64,000 nucleotides of DNA from Calocera cornea HHB12733 (GCA_001632435.1 KV423917.1:1-64000); one strand, 5' to 3'; shown: positions 1 through 13,364, counted from the first letter of the stretch. Program-made: numbers and translations. Notes: a model not told the origin generated them from the sequence alone.

Positions 1-795
1 ACTCTTTGAAGAGCACATCACTGAAGATCTGCCTCAGTACATCCTTTTTTGCGCCACAGTGATCTGCAAGACACACCCGGCCTACTGCTGCCTTGCTGCA
101 AATAGCAAGCGAATCAGAACACTGCAGGAGGCAGAGCAGGTGATTGCCAACATGACACTGTGCACCACACCAAAGAACCGGAAGGGCAATGACAGGAAGG
201 GGATCACCCACCGAGGACAGATTGCGGCATCGTTCATTGCTTGGCTGACATACAAGTACTACGCAGACAAGGGGATGATGTCACGCTTATGGGGGGTGGA
301 AGAAGAGAAGCTGAAGGCGAAAGTTGGTGCATGCCCACACAGCAATCACAGAACAAGACTGACATATGGCCAGCACACCATGCATTGACGTGGGGACTGT
401 TTGCATCTTGGAAGTTTTACACGTTGCATGCACCACACTTGAACATAGTGATGAACAAGGGGTTCCCAGAAATAAGCCCGAGCGGAGTGAAATACTGGTC
501 AATGACACCTCCGGAGAAGGTTGCCGAGCATTGGAGCACCATCAAGAGTCACTGGGAGCGGAAGATGTACAAGAGTGCAATGCGCCTGATATGCTCAGCA
601 GACACACTGGAGATGTGGGAGAAGAATGGGCTGCTTGACAAGCCCAGGGTCAGCATGAGCGGGGCAAGTCCAGACAAGCGTCAAGCAAAGGCTGTGCCAG
701 GGAGCGTGTTGATCAGGCATGCGGGTGATTTAGAGAAGCTGAAAAGGGGAGTGCCAACACATCGGGTTGAACTCCACCCACGGAACAGAGTATAA
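1..795 (+). pseudogene. 3' part of an unknown coding sequence, cut by the window edge and probably frameshifted
   Basis: Frame 2 is open from the window edge to 388 and reads like protein (…HITEDLPQYILF…, …ITHRGQIAASFIAWLTYKY…). From about 300 the coding look moves to another frame that runs to a stop at 795 (TWGLFASWKFYTLHAPHLN, …SPSGVKYWSMTPPEKVAEHW…). The change of frame could be an indel or a short unrecognised intron. I do not recognise the family. The neighbourhood is full of repeats, so a transposon-associated gene is the likeliest identity, but no catalytic motif is visible. The true start lies outside the window. Confidence 0.4.
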
Positions 796-1248
796 GAAAG
801 AGTGAATAACCATAGTATATGAATTCATGTAGATAAATATTAGATACATAGTTGAGATAGTGAGCAAACTGAAAATACAAAAAAAGAATTGTACATAACA
901 GAGCACTGGCTTAGGGTGACTGGATGCAGAAGGTGCGGTGCGCACATGCTGCGTGTAGCAACGCTCTTCACAACAATACACATGACGAATCTCACCAAGC
1001 TGAGAGCCATGATTGTCTCACATATAGGTGCGTTGAGTAGGGCGCAAAGCCTGCGCTCTGACCCGGGGTCCAGAGGGTAATGGCACCAGTCATCCTGGGT
1101 CTCCGGAGTGTGGTCTTCAGTCACAGATGAAGCCGTCTTGGCAGTAGTGCTCAGCTCCGGAGGACATCAACGGGGTGTGTCCGAATTAAGAGCACTCTAT
1201 GGGGCGCAATCTGTGCACAGCCTTGCAGGCCACATGATAGCTAAAGCT

Positions 1249-1802
1249 CTACGCTGTTCTCCCATGCTCCCGAGCACATGCCCGACCACTCCCTTTCTGC
1301 TGCTTCCTCCACCGCCGGAACTCAGCCTCCATTGCAAGCTCCATTGCATTCACCATCCGTGCATGCTTCTCTGTCTGCTCCATACGCTCTTCCTCTTGCT
1401 GAAGAAACTGGTCTGCTTGCGCCCTAATCACCAAAGTGATATCACCATTCTCTTCTTCTTCCTGTGTCGTAATGAGCTTCTGGTACTCTTTCGTCTGCTG
1501 CTCCCACAGCACTTCTTTCTCCCTCGCAATGATGTAGAGGTACTGCTCCAACCGCCCCAACCACTGAACTGCAAACGGAATGTGCTGCTGCAATCCTATT
1601 CACCTCGCTCAGTAGTGATCAAGCCAATCTGCCCCTTCCTGCTCACGGAAGAACTGTATCCACCTCTCACACCGTTCAAGCGGTGTCCTCTCTCTCTCAC
1701 CATTCTCATCATACGTGTGCACCATCTTCCCTGTAGACGATAACGCAGCCGTGGGATAGTGTTCTGGGCCCAACACGGTGTGGTGAGTCTATCACTGCAC
1801 AT
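1249..1802 (-). pseudogene. Eroded unknown gene with a coiled-coil C-terminal half
   Basis: On the minus strand, about 1760-1610 reads TGKMVHTYDENGERER, then ERCERWIQFFREQ, then EGADWLDHY followed by a stop. A frame change then leads into IGLQQHIPFAVQWLGRL and a long Q/E/K-rich stretch (EKEVLWEQQTKEYQKL, EEERMEQTEKHARMV) that is probably coiled coil, ending at 1249. The two halves look like one ancestral protein broken by a small indel and stop near 1605. I do not recognise the family. Such Q/E-rich proteins are common beside basidiomycete transposons, which is inference here. Alternative: two unrelated chance reading frames. Confidence 0.4.
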
Positions 1803-1969
1803 TGCAAAGGATACACACTTACATGCAGCAAAGTTCTGAAGCAGAAGACATTAGCGATTTTCGAAAATGTGACGCAAAACGTACCTTAACAGTGTGGGAT
1901 GTGACCCAATGGTAAAGCTCTATACTGGGAGAGAGGCCCAGTACAGGCACTCTATGGGGCGCAAACAGT

Positions 1970-2019
1970 GCACAGCCACGAGGAGAAACTTGCGCGCAAG
2001 TTTCTCCTCGTGGCTGTGC
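1970..2019. repeat. 50-bp perfect palindrome, copy 1
   Basis: The two 25-base arms are exact reverse complements with no spacer; the centre is TTGCGCGCAA and the outer edge is GCACAGCCACGAGG. It is preceded by CTATGGGGCGCAAACAGT. The same lead-in, in variant form, precedes copy 2 and also occurs alone near 1198-1225. Confidence 0.95.
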
Positions 2020-2044
2020 CAATACCCTACGGGGCGCATTCTGC

Positions 2045-2094
2045 GCACAGCCACGAGGAGAAACTTGCGCGCAAGTTTCTCCTCGTGGCTGTGC
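2045..2094. repeat. 50-bp perfect palindrome, copy 2
   Basis: Identical in sequence to the palindrome at 1970-2019 and 75 bp away from it. The spacer is CAATACCCTACGGGGCGCAT plus a few bases. Exact identity between the two copies suggests a recent duplication or active homogenisation. Confidence 0.95.
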
Positions 2095-2342
2095 CAATAT
2101 GCGCGATTCTGCTTCTTAGCTATGGTCTGACATAGTCTACTAGTAAAAGTCCTTCAATTCCTCACGGATCGCTAAATGCTTTTGCAGAGGCCTAGGGGTG
2201 TACATGCACTAGGTCTGTGCAAATTTTCGGCCCGAACGGACCAGTGTAGCATGTTGAAAGCTAACAGTGCAAATGCTCGTGGCTGTACACCTGTCCCTAA
2301 CCCTAGCCAATCTGAGTGTCTCCGGGCCTTAGATAGGTGAGA

Positions 2343-2392
2343 CGCGCCCCTATCGGGCGCGCTTTTTCATTTTGAATAATAATTATTATTCA
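2343..2392. other. GC hairpin with T-run, followed by a 20-bp AT palindrome
   Basis: CGCGCCC at 2343-2349 pairs with GGGCGCG at 2355-2361 across a short loop and is followed by TTTTT. Immediately after, 2373-2392 is a perfect 20-bp palindrome, TGAATAATAATTATTATTCA. The first structure resembles a factor-independent terminator or a Pol III stop, but no small RNA gene was found upstream, so it is recorded only as structure. Confidence 0.6.
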
Positions 2393-2418
2393 TTGTTGAA
2401 ACGACGCCTGTGCGCGGG

Positions 2419-2457
2419 GGGTCCAAATGCCCCATTTGGACCCTGTGCAGCGCTTAG
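2419..2457. repeat. Short hairpin repeat (GGGTCCAAATG stem), copy 1
   Basis: GGGTCCAAATG, CCC loop, CATTTGGACCC, followed by CAGCGCTTAGG. The same hairpin and tail occur again at 3054-3087, 635 bp away in the same orientation. Confidence 0.8.
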
Positions 2458-3053
2458 GTAGGGAGGGTGCTCACTGTATGCGCCTGCGAGTCGCGTGCTG
2501 GGTGAGCGGCCAATGTTGCGCTGTTGACCAGACCGCGTAGGATGAGCTAGGCCCATTGGCGACTGGGTGGATGGCGGGGAGGATAGGCAGGTGGGAGGAA
2601 GGGGGACAGCAGAGTAGTGGTGTAGAAGAGACGACTGGCAAGCGAGCTCGCTGTCTCAGGGTGCATTGTCGACGTCGGCCGCGTCGAGTGAGGGAGCAGA
2701 TCGGTATCGTCCAACGTCGAATGAGCGTTACTGGACCGTTCTTCAATGAAATTACGCCGTTTCAAAGCGCAGTTGGCAAGTGGTTGGCATGCACGACAGC
2801 TTTGAGAAAGCCAAACGTCGCCAGGAGGAGAACTGATCGTGTAAGCGTCGTTGCAGAATGTTGAAACGTCGGAGCGATGCCGCGCGCGTACGTGCAAGGT
2901 GCGTCGGACGCGCCACTACAATGCTCTACAATGGCATTGTCAACTCACAATATTATCGACGTTTCGGAAAGAGGAGAAGAGGGGCTTACCGACGTACTTT
3001 CAATAATTGCTGTAGATGCGCTGCTTGCTGAGGAATCGGCGGGTGAGTAAAGG

Positions 3054-3087
3054 GGGTCCAAATGCCCCATTTGGACCAGCGCTTAGG
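3054..3087. repeat. Short hairpin repeat (GGGTCCAAATG stem), copy 2
   Basis: Same stem, loop and CAGCGCTTAGG tail as at 2419-2457. The two copies bracket about 600 bp with no recognisable gene, so they could be the ends of a small non-autonomous element. Confidence 0.8.
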
Positions 3088-3112
3088 GACTTAGAGTGGT
3101 GGAAAGCGAAAA

Positions 3113-3131
3113 GCTAGCCCTAACCCTAACC
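3113..3131. repeat. Telomere-like CCCTAA tract
   Basis: Reads CTAGCCCTAACCCTAACCT. Other short interstitial tracts of this type lie at about 2296, 4746, 4881-4923, 12589, 12828, 40560 and 49246-49292. Confidence 0.6.
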
Positions 3132-3152
3132 TTGCGATAACCGGCAAATTAA

Positions 3153-3300
3153 GTACAGCCGTTGTTGTAACAACGGGTAAACCGTACGCTTGTTATTGTG
3201 AGAACAGCTGAACCGTACAGTTGTTGTTGCAACAACGGCTGAACCGTACACTTGTTGTTGTAACAACGGGTGAACCAAGTACACTCCTTGTGGTAACAAC
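3153..3300. repeat. 31-bp tandem repeat, about five units
   Basis: Units begin GTAC and end GAACC (for example GTACAGTTGTTGTTGCAACA then ACGGCTGAACC). Each unit carries its own small inverted repeat, GTTGTTG-N-AACAAC. Units diverge moderately; the last one is degenerate. Confidence 0.85.
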
Positions 3301-3314
3301 ACTCAGTGCCCCCA

Positions 3315-3430
3315 GACTGACCCAGACTGGCTGGAAACGGACTCTGCATAGTGGCTGAAAGTGGTCCCTGAGTGGCTGTGTAACCCTCACCCCTAGCCCT
3401 CTTCACCCATAAAGTGCTATAGGATAATAA
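3315..3430. repeat. Direct repeat A, copy 1
   Basis: About 115 bp that recurs at 3683-3790; the stretch GGCTGTGTAACCCTCACCCC through AAGTGCTATAGGATA is almost unchanged. On the minus strand both copies give a short open frame containing KRARGEGYTA, but no gene is supported. Confidence 0.8.
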
Positions 3431-3682
3431 GCATACCAGGACCTCATGTTCATACTGAGTTATTGCAAGGACATAAGGTGAATGTCTAACCTATTCTTTA
3501 TACTACAGGAATCTAAGAACAGGTCCTTACTATAACAGCCATGGCTGGCATGCCTCTCTTCTCCTCATCAGCCTGTCCCTTAGCACCCCAAGGCCCCCCC
3601 AGACATACCCTAAGCATACCCAAAGCCATTCACCCACCCACCCATACCCATGACCCCCTGAGAGGCCCCAGGGAGCCCCCAG

Positions 3683-3790
3683 GGTGACTGGGAATGGACC
3701 CTGCACAGCCGCTAAAAGTGGTCCCTGGATGGCTGTGTAACCCTCACCCCTAGCCCTCTTCACCCATAAAGTGCTATAGGATAGTAGTAA
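3683..3790. repeat. Direct repeat A, copy 2
   Basis: Second copy of the repeat at 3315-3430, offset by about 360 bp. Could be an internal tandem duplication or the paired ends of a small element. Confidence 0.8.
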
Positions 3791-4139
3791 TGAATAATCC
3801 AAAGCAAAAAGACTCCGACTTATTGCACTGTAGATGATGGCAATATTAGCACATAGGGTGTGCTGGGCGACGCGGAGCGCTCAAGGCAAGATGGACCCTA
3901 TGGGAGGCACGGAAGCAAATTTCTTTAGTTAAAGAACAACTAAAGGGACCATATTATTAGGACCTCTGGCTCATAATGAGAGCCAGTCTGTCTTCCTCCT
4001 TCATGTTCTCCCATCCCTGTTTGGCCTCAGGAGAGAACCAAGGGGGAGGGTGATCAGGAGTGACAGGCAGGTTGGGCTTGTCAGGAACAGTAGCTTTCTT
4101 GGGAGCCTGTATCATTGTCAGCATGTGTGTCTTTCTATC

Positions 4140-4610
4140 AGTTTAGAAAAATAAATTTAATATTCCAAACAGCCACTCTGCTTGTCTTCCAGTCCCCAGC
4201 ATACTCAGCCACCCCTCAGTTTGGAAATAAAAGTTTGAAATTCCAAACTGAAGGTAAAGCTGGTATTGATTGGAGAAAGGAAAGTCAAGGCCTTGGCCTA
4301 TAGAAGAGAGCACCCAGCTAGTTATTCCGAACAATAAGGAATAGCTGGCTAGCTGGCTGTTTGGATTTTCAAATTTGAAATTCCAAACTGCTCACCATTG
4401 CGATATTGGTGATTACGTAATAAGATGGCCGATTTGGGAAGGTGGTGGTTAGAGAGAGAGAGAGAGAGGCCTCTGGCCAGGGGTCCAAGATTCTTTTAAG
4501 AAAATTAGGGTGGCTGCACAATCTGTGGCTATGCAATCGCTCACGTAATCGATACAATATCAGCCACAGGGTCTGTTTGTAATTTCAAATTTAGATCTAC
4601 AAACAGGTAA
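4140..4610. repeat. Cluster of AT-rich inverted repeats (TTTGGAATTTCAAA type)
   Basis: Several short inverted repeats occur close together: CAGTTTGGAA near 4217 with TTCCAAACTG near 4237; GCTGTTTGG with CCAAACTGC at 4358-4393; CTGTTTGTA with TACAAACAG at 4571-4604; GTTATTCC with GGAATAGC at 4320-4346. This is the look of eroded MITE-like material. No gene is visible between 3800 and 5000. Confidence 0.55.
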
Positions 4611-4880
4611 TTCACCCAAGATATAATACTTCAATTGCACATTCATCACGTTATGTTATTATCCTTATATCCATATGACACATATATATACTGAGTTTAC
4701 ATGTGTAATACATGCATACTATATTGCCGCACTGGCATTATAGGTAGCCCTGACCCTAACCTGTGCAGAGAAGTGACTTAGATCAGGGTCTACCTCCTAC
4801 TCTGCATCTTGTACCTGTCACCCGCCCTTTTGTACCTGTAACCCTAGGGCCTACAAGGGTGACAGCCCTATAGACTGGGT

Positions 4881-4923
4881 GGTTAGGGTTGCTGAAGGGG
4901 TTTAGGGTTTAGGGTCAGGGTTT
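4881..4923. repeat. Interstitial telomere-like TTAGGG tract
   Basis: Degenerate run containing GGTTAGGGTT, then GGTTTAGGGTTTAGGG and TCAGGGTTT. It lies just upstream of the OPY2/VIP1 relic. Confidence 0.6.
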
Positions 4924-5029
4924 CCACACATGCATATATGGCCATGCCCTGGATGATAGGCAGAGGGGGTGGACTTGTTGCCTGTCAAGGACTTGGTCAT
5001 GTCCCTAGTGGCCCAGAGGGCTGATCAGT

Positions 5030-5291
5030 AATGCTTGTAGACAACAGCCAGGCCCAGCAGGACAAGGACAAGGCCAAGGACAAGGACAAGGACAAGAACG
5101 GCAGTAACAATAATGCTGACCAGTGTGCTTGTGGCCATTCCCCCGCCGGTGCTACTGCTGGGTGAAGAGTTAACAGGACAAATATGGTCAAGCACATGGT
5201 GTGCATGACTGGTCAATCTAGAGGCACTGTTCGTCCGGGCCGCATGAGGAAGTCTGGGCCGGGTGATGGGTTATTGGATGCAGCCTGACAT
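5030..5291 (-). pseudogene. Relic of the 5' end of OPY2
   Basis: Read on the minus strand from 5291, the relic starts MSGCIQ and then hits TAA exactly where intact OPY2 (start at 15068) has Cys in MSGCIQCPISPPACSCG. After a frame change SSCGPDEQC matches SCGPNEQC. Further on, SSSTGGG…ATSTLV followed by LVLVLLGLAVVYKH matches the intact juxtamembrane and membrane segment (GSTGGGGISTGALV, LALAVVYV). Homology stops just after the membrane segment. It is a dead, DNA-level copy of roughly the first 65 codons. Transcription cannot be judged. Confidence 0.8.
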
Positions 5292-5561
5292 TGGTGAAGG
5301 TGCAGCAGTTTGGGGTGGATGCCCGGGGTGCATACGATGAAACGGGTGGGATGAAGGATATGAGGGTACGTGGTGGTACAAAAGAAGTAGTTGAGCATAG
5401 CTTGTAGAGCAAGACGAGAGAGAGAGCATAGTGAAGGTCGAGGATGATGAACAGAAGAAGATGGTGAGAGATTGAGGTTGGCGGTGCAGTGGTAAGGTGA
5501 ACGGAGGACGTGCCAGTATGGTGGGGATGTATATGAGGACATATATCTGGCTGTTCTTGCG

Positions 5562-5870
5562 AGTTCTTGAGAGTCGAGGCTGTTGATGAGGAGGTCGTTA
5601 CAGAGCTTGGAGTATTTGACCGCTTTGGGGGATGCGAAGACTGTCCATTGCCCGCGGTGTTAACCTTCCTCACAGGTATGCCAAAGACTGAGGATCTGGA
5701 AGTGTCATGCAAGGTGATAGGGGAGAGAAGCCGTGACGGGGCTCGGAGCAAGCTGACGGTGACGGGGAGAGTGCAGAGGCACGCATGGGGACAAAAGAAC
5801 AGATAAGGGCAGTCGATTCATACGGGAGTGTGGATCGCTGTCGCCGCGGTGTCTCTCAGAGTACTAGTGG
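5562..5870 (-). pseudogene. Rearranged relic of the VIP1 5' end and its promoter
   Basis: Three blocks match the intact VIP1 locus in order. 5562-5640 matches about 22765-22845, the part encoding [19 protein letters not shown]. 5690-5775 matches about 23110-23190, the first codons; shared strings include GGAAGTGTC, GGGAGAG and CCGTGA. 5820-5858 matches the intergenic segment near 23265-23300 (GGGAGTGTG and GGTGTCTCTCAG). The equivalent of VIP1 22845-23100 is missing. The start codon and frame are lost. With the OPY2 relic this gives the same order and orientation as the intact VIP1 and OPY2 loci. Confidence 0.7.
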
Positions 5871-7071
5871 GTGTTGCACACACCCGGCAGGAGCACAGTG
5901 TGTTTGAGCTGTCGCCTGAGGAGGTTGATTTTGAGACATGCTTTGCGCGCCTAGCCCCCGATTGACACCGCACGCATGGGAGGACGAGGAGGACAAGACA
6001 CGAATGACTTTGAAGCGGTGCCCTGGGCGGGTTGGGAAGTTTACAGTTCTGAAGCAGGATGAGTCTGAGACGGGGAGGCATATGCTACAGGTGTCCTCTG
6101 TACAAGACCGGCCGGGCATTGCTGCGGCCGGCGACGGGATGTTCGATACAGCCCTGACGTCCTCGAGTGCGCGTACATGAATGGACGGATCGGGCACACG
6201 ACAGCTCAGAACAGAGCTTTCCCCCCTTGTTTCGAGCATTACCCTCGCCGACAGCTTCACCTTCTGCAACATGCTTTGACAGACCGGACCCACCAGCGGA
6301 GATGCCTTCCGTTCTTTGCCAGCGCCCGTTAGGGACACGCTGACAGGCCTCCTGTCATTAATTCATTTGTTCGCATTCATGCGTCCCTGCCAAGTCTAGT
6401 TTAGCGTTGGGCGACTGGATTTGGGCGGCCCGAATGAGCTCATCGTCACTCCCAGTCGGCCTCCGGCAAAGCGCAGTAGTTTGTCCGGCGAGGCGCGCAT
6501 GGGAGCTCCGATTGGTAAGGGGACGAGGTGATAAGGTGCCGGCCGGAGATGAGTTGTACCGACCGCGCCTGCAGGGATTACCGAGGGTGAGACAGGCGCT
6601 CGCGGCTTGGCTAGCAGATTTGTGCGATGCTTACCACACGACAGCATCGCCATTCACTTGCCTTAAGCAGACGGCAACATTACCGAGTATATCCACAACC
6701 GCGCTGGCACCCACCGGCACCCGATAGAAATCCGCCAAGATGAGAAGCATGGCTGACGTGCCTAGATGCCGTCAACAGCGACAATGTGGTTTGCCTCGCG
6801 CCTTGCGTCCATATGGTCACGGTGATAACAGCCCAATAGCGACCTCTTACAGCGGCACGATAAGGCGTCCAGAGACTCGTTTGTTGCGATTGATCATCTC
6901 TGCTTGCTTGGCTGTCTTGCTTCTATGCAACATCGCGAGCTCGATACTCCATTGAGTCAGCCGTGGAAACTGGACTCGTGGATCTGGACGACATCGAGTA
7001 CTTAAGGATGCACACCTTCACCGTGGGAATGCTAGCACAGCACCGTCTCTCGCCGTCACCGTAGAGCCATC
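5871..7071. other. Gene-free stretch upstream of the asparaginase gene
   Basis: Open frames here are short, overlap on both strands and show no family motif. The last ~150 bp before 7072 are the likely asparaginase promoter and 5' UTR. No repeat was recognised between about 5900 and 6950. Confidence 0.5.
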
Positions 7072-8463
7072 ATGCTGTTCACCTCTGTCCTTGCCGGTCT
7101 CGCTCTTGCGGGCGCCGCGAGCGCCCGCGTCGAAGACCTACCCCGCCATCTGCGCCTGGCGTACCGTGACCTGGTCAACACCACGTCCACCAATGGCAAC
7201 AACGCTTCTCTGCCCAAGATCGTCTACTTTGGGAGTATGTCCACGACGCCTGCTTGCTGGTGAGGGGGCGCTGACCATGTTGCAGCTGGTGGGACCATTG
7301 CCGGCAGCTCCGGCTCCGCGACCGCGGTCACTGGCTACCAGGCTGGTGCTCTCGGCGTGTAAGCGTCTATGCTGGTTTCCATGCTTGATTTTGCTAACGA
7401 GAGGGCAGTCAGACGCTCATTGACGCTGTGCCGGAGATCATCAACAGTGCGCTTACATCTGATCCTCATGCCCGGCAAAGCTGATGATTTGCAGTTACCA
7501 ACATTATTGGTATCCAGTTCGCGAACGTTGCGTCGGACCAGATGAACACTACCCTTACCATGCAGCTCAGCAGGAACATTAGCGAGGTGAGGGTGCCCCT
7601 CACGGGGAGGCGAACGAGAAGCTTATCAGCATTCAGTATCTCGCGGCAGATGATGTCGTCGGTGCCGTTGTCAGCCACGGGACGGACACTCTGGAGGAGA
7701 CGGCGATCATGCTCGACCTTACCATCAAAAGCGACAAGCCCGTCGTCATCGTCGGTGCCATGAGGCCCGCCACGGCGATCTCCGCGGACGGCCCGTACAA
7801 CTTGCTCCAGGCGGTCTCCCTCGCGACGTACCCCGGTGCTGCCGGGCGTGGGACCATGATCACGCTGAACGACCGTATCGGCTCGGCGTTCTACACGACC
7901 AAGACCAACCCTGTGAGTACCGTGGAGCTGATCGTGGTGTGAGGCGAGGCTAACACGTCACACAGAGATCCCTTGACACGTTCAAGGCGTACGAACAGGG
8001 CTACCTCGGCAACTTTGTCGGGGCGACCCCGCGGTTCTGGTACGAGCCCGCCAAGGTGCTGAACAAGCCATACTTTGACGTGACCAACTTTACGACGCTG
8101 CCGCACGTGGCGATCCTCTATGCTTACGAGGACATGGCGCTGGACGTGCCCCTCGTGTCCGCTGCGATTGCCTCGGGGGTGAAGGGCCTCGTGATTGCCG
8201 GCTCCGGTGACGGTGGGACGGACTCGACGTGGAACAGGCAGTTCCAGTCGCTGTGTGCCAACGCGAGCGTTGCGATGGTCGTCTCCACGCGTACCGGGGA
8301 CGGTTCTGATGCGCCCGACGGTGACAGCAGCCCGACAATTTCTGCCAACTCGCTCAACCCGGAGAAGGCAAAGATCATGCTCCAGCTGTCGCTTGCCAAG
8401 AACGGGTACAACATCACTGCGATCAAGAAGGACTTTGACTCGGACTACCCCACGCTGGGATAG
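7072..8463 (+). CDS. Secreted type II L-asparaginase
   Basis: Hydrolyses asparagine to aspartate and ammonia, outside the plasma membrane to judge from the N-terminal signal peptide ([18 protein letters not shown]). Six exons. The first catalytic block, GGTIAG, is created by the first splice, whose intron starts at GTATGTCC near 7233. The second block, [12 protein letters not shown], carries the Thr-Asp pair of the family, and [18 protein letters not shown] is the next conserved stretch. The fourth intron (about 7586-7621) must end at GAGAAG to keep frame ([12 protein letters not shown]). Several Asn-X-Ser/Thr sites fit a secreted glycoprotein. TAG at 8461. The frame is intact throughout. Periplasmic asparaginases of this type are usually nitrogen-regulated; nothing in the sequence proves that here. 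Confidence 0.92.
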
Positions 8464-9243
8464 ATGCACCAATCACCCATGGCGAAAAGGGATCCCGTCG
8501 GTGGGCGAGTGATGTCCGCGGGGTACATTAGGTATATCAAAGCTGCCTAATGAACATATTGTGTCGCCCGAGTGAATGACCGAGTGAAAGCTGTACGCGT
8601 CCCTGTGTTGTATAGGACGCTCTGAGGGATTATTGTTATTGTTGTACGATTGGGACAAAGGGGGATGATTATGTGATGGGTTGAAACGCGTCGGGAGGGT
8701 ATTGCATGGCCTGATTGTATTGTGACGACGGGGGTGATCGGGAAGCACAGGGATCGGATGAAAGGGAACGGGAGCAGTGCATGAGGGTTCATGGCCCCAT
8801 TCGGCTGGCTCAGTGGCAAGAATCATAATGGAGTGCGGCCAGCGCAGGCCAGAACGGTCGCCGCCGTGTGTCTCTCTCGCGGGTGCCGGCGGGGAGTGCT
8901 CTGCATCGGTTGCCACCGCAGTCGGGCGTGCATGCGCGTCACCGCCATGGGCAAGCCGGCCATCCGCCAACCGATGGGCTACACCCGCTGCATCACGGCA
9001 CGCCACACATATACCCACACCCCCCCTCCCCCCAACCTCACAGGCCTCGCCCATTCCAAACCCCCCCCTTTCCCCTGGCTGTGGCCCCTCTGTTTCGTTC
9101 CCATCCACCTTCCTCTGCATTCAAATACCCAGTGCTACTCGTTCCCTACCAGGTCTAGCCCCTGTTGACATCTCCTTCGGCACCTCCCATAGAACCCTCC
9201 TCCTCGTCCCCAGTCCCCCATTCCCATCCGCTCAACACCCATC
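8464..9243. promoter_or_regulatory. Asparaginase 3' flank and chitin synthase promoter
   Basis: No gene. The second half becomes strongly pyrimidine-rich on the plus strand (runs of C and CT around 9010-9240), the usual look of a basidiomycete core promoter and 5' leader, ending in CACCCATCATGGCC at the chitin synthase start. Confidence 0.55.
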
Positions 9244-12350
<3,107 letters not shown>

Positions 12351-13364
12351 GAGGCGCATTCGATGAGAGCTCGCGCGGGAGCCGACAGGGATTTTGATTG
12401 ACGGACAATGTTACGATATAGCACCCTTCACGTACAGGACAGCGACTGCCTAGATGTGGGCCACTGTACAATAATAATGGCATGACAGGACGTTTTAGTA
12501 ATGACGGAAGGCTAGCACAGAGTTGCAGACTTGACGTACTTGATTCCGTTTGCTGCCTTGTCCTACAAAGCAAGAAAGCTTCCGGCAAGCTAACCCTAAT
12601 CCTAAGTTGCGGAAAACCCTCGCTTCCCGCCCGGACAATATCGAGGCGGAGCCGGGAAATATTCGCTTCCGGAACCGGTTACTTGCGGACTTACTCCATC
12701 AGTTTCCGTGTCCGCAAAGATCCGGATAAGTTTCGCTTCCGGGTGCCAGCCATTACGTAATCAGTCCGGCAGCTCGTGCCTCCGAAAGCGGGACAACTTT
12801 CGCTTCCGGTCCCCATAAGTCCGCAAAGTTAGGGTTAGGTCAGGGTTGGGGTTATGCCCGGCCACAGCAGATCTGCTCACTAAGCGTGGGATACTGTAAC
12901 AAGTTATGATCGGAGGTTGTCCGATGTCGAGCGCCCTTGCTCAGAGCAACTGTAAGACGATGCACCACAATAAGTGACTCAGGTGTTGGTCGCCGTTGTG
13001 GTTTGCTGAAGCGTCATGCCACCTATGGTCTCTGTGGCAAGTTGACTAGGGAAACATTGGTACCATCGCTAATATTGTCATTCCAGTAGCGATACAATTC
13101 AGGTCTCAGTCTTAACGGGTCAGAAACTATGTGGTGCGCGAGCAAAGTAATGCGAAATCCGGCGTGAGGCGAAGAAAATGGTTCGACAACACGACCCGAC
13201 GAGCTTGTCAAAAGATGTGAACTAATGAAGGGAAAGCAGCCCAGAGGGAATATGTTGCGGATGTATACAAGGAACCAGCCTTTGCCTCGAATAACCGATA
13301 TAAGAAGAAATAACTTTTCACAATGCGGCCCAAAATGGTAAAAAAGGGGGGGAAAGATAGCAGA
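12351..13364. other. Intergenic region with a TTCGCTTCCGG motif cluster
   Basis: Between the convergent 3' ends of chitin synthase and OPY2 no gene is visible. From about 12600 to 12830 the motif TTCGCTTCCGG occurs three times (near 12650, 12730 and 12800), with related pieces (CTCGCTTCCC, CTCCGAAAGCGG, GTCCGCAAAG). Short telomere-like strings flank the cluster (CTAACCCTAATCC at 12589; TTAGGGTTAGG at 12829). The rest, about 12860-13360, shows nothing I can name. Confidence 0.5.

Noticed and set aside
2343..2367. Bacterial-type factor-independent terminator
   Set aside because: Structure fits, but the window is clearly fungal nuclear DNA with spliced genes, and no transcript or small RNA gene precedes it.
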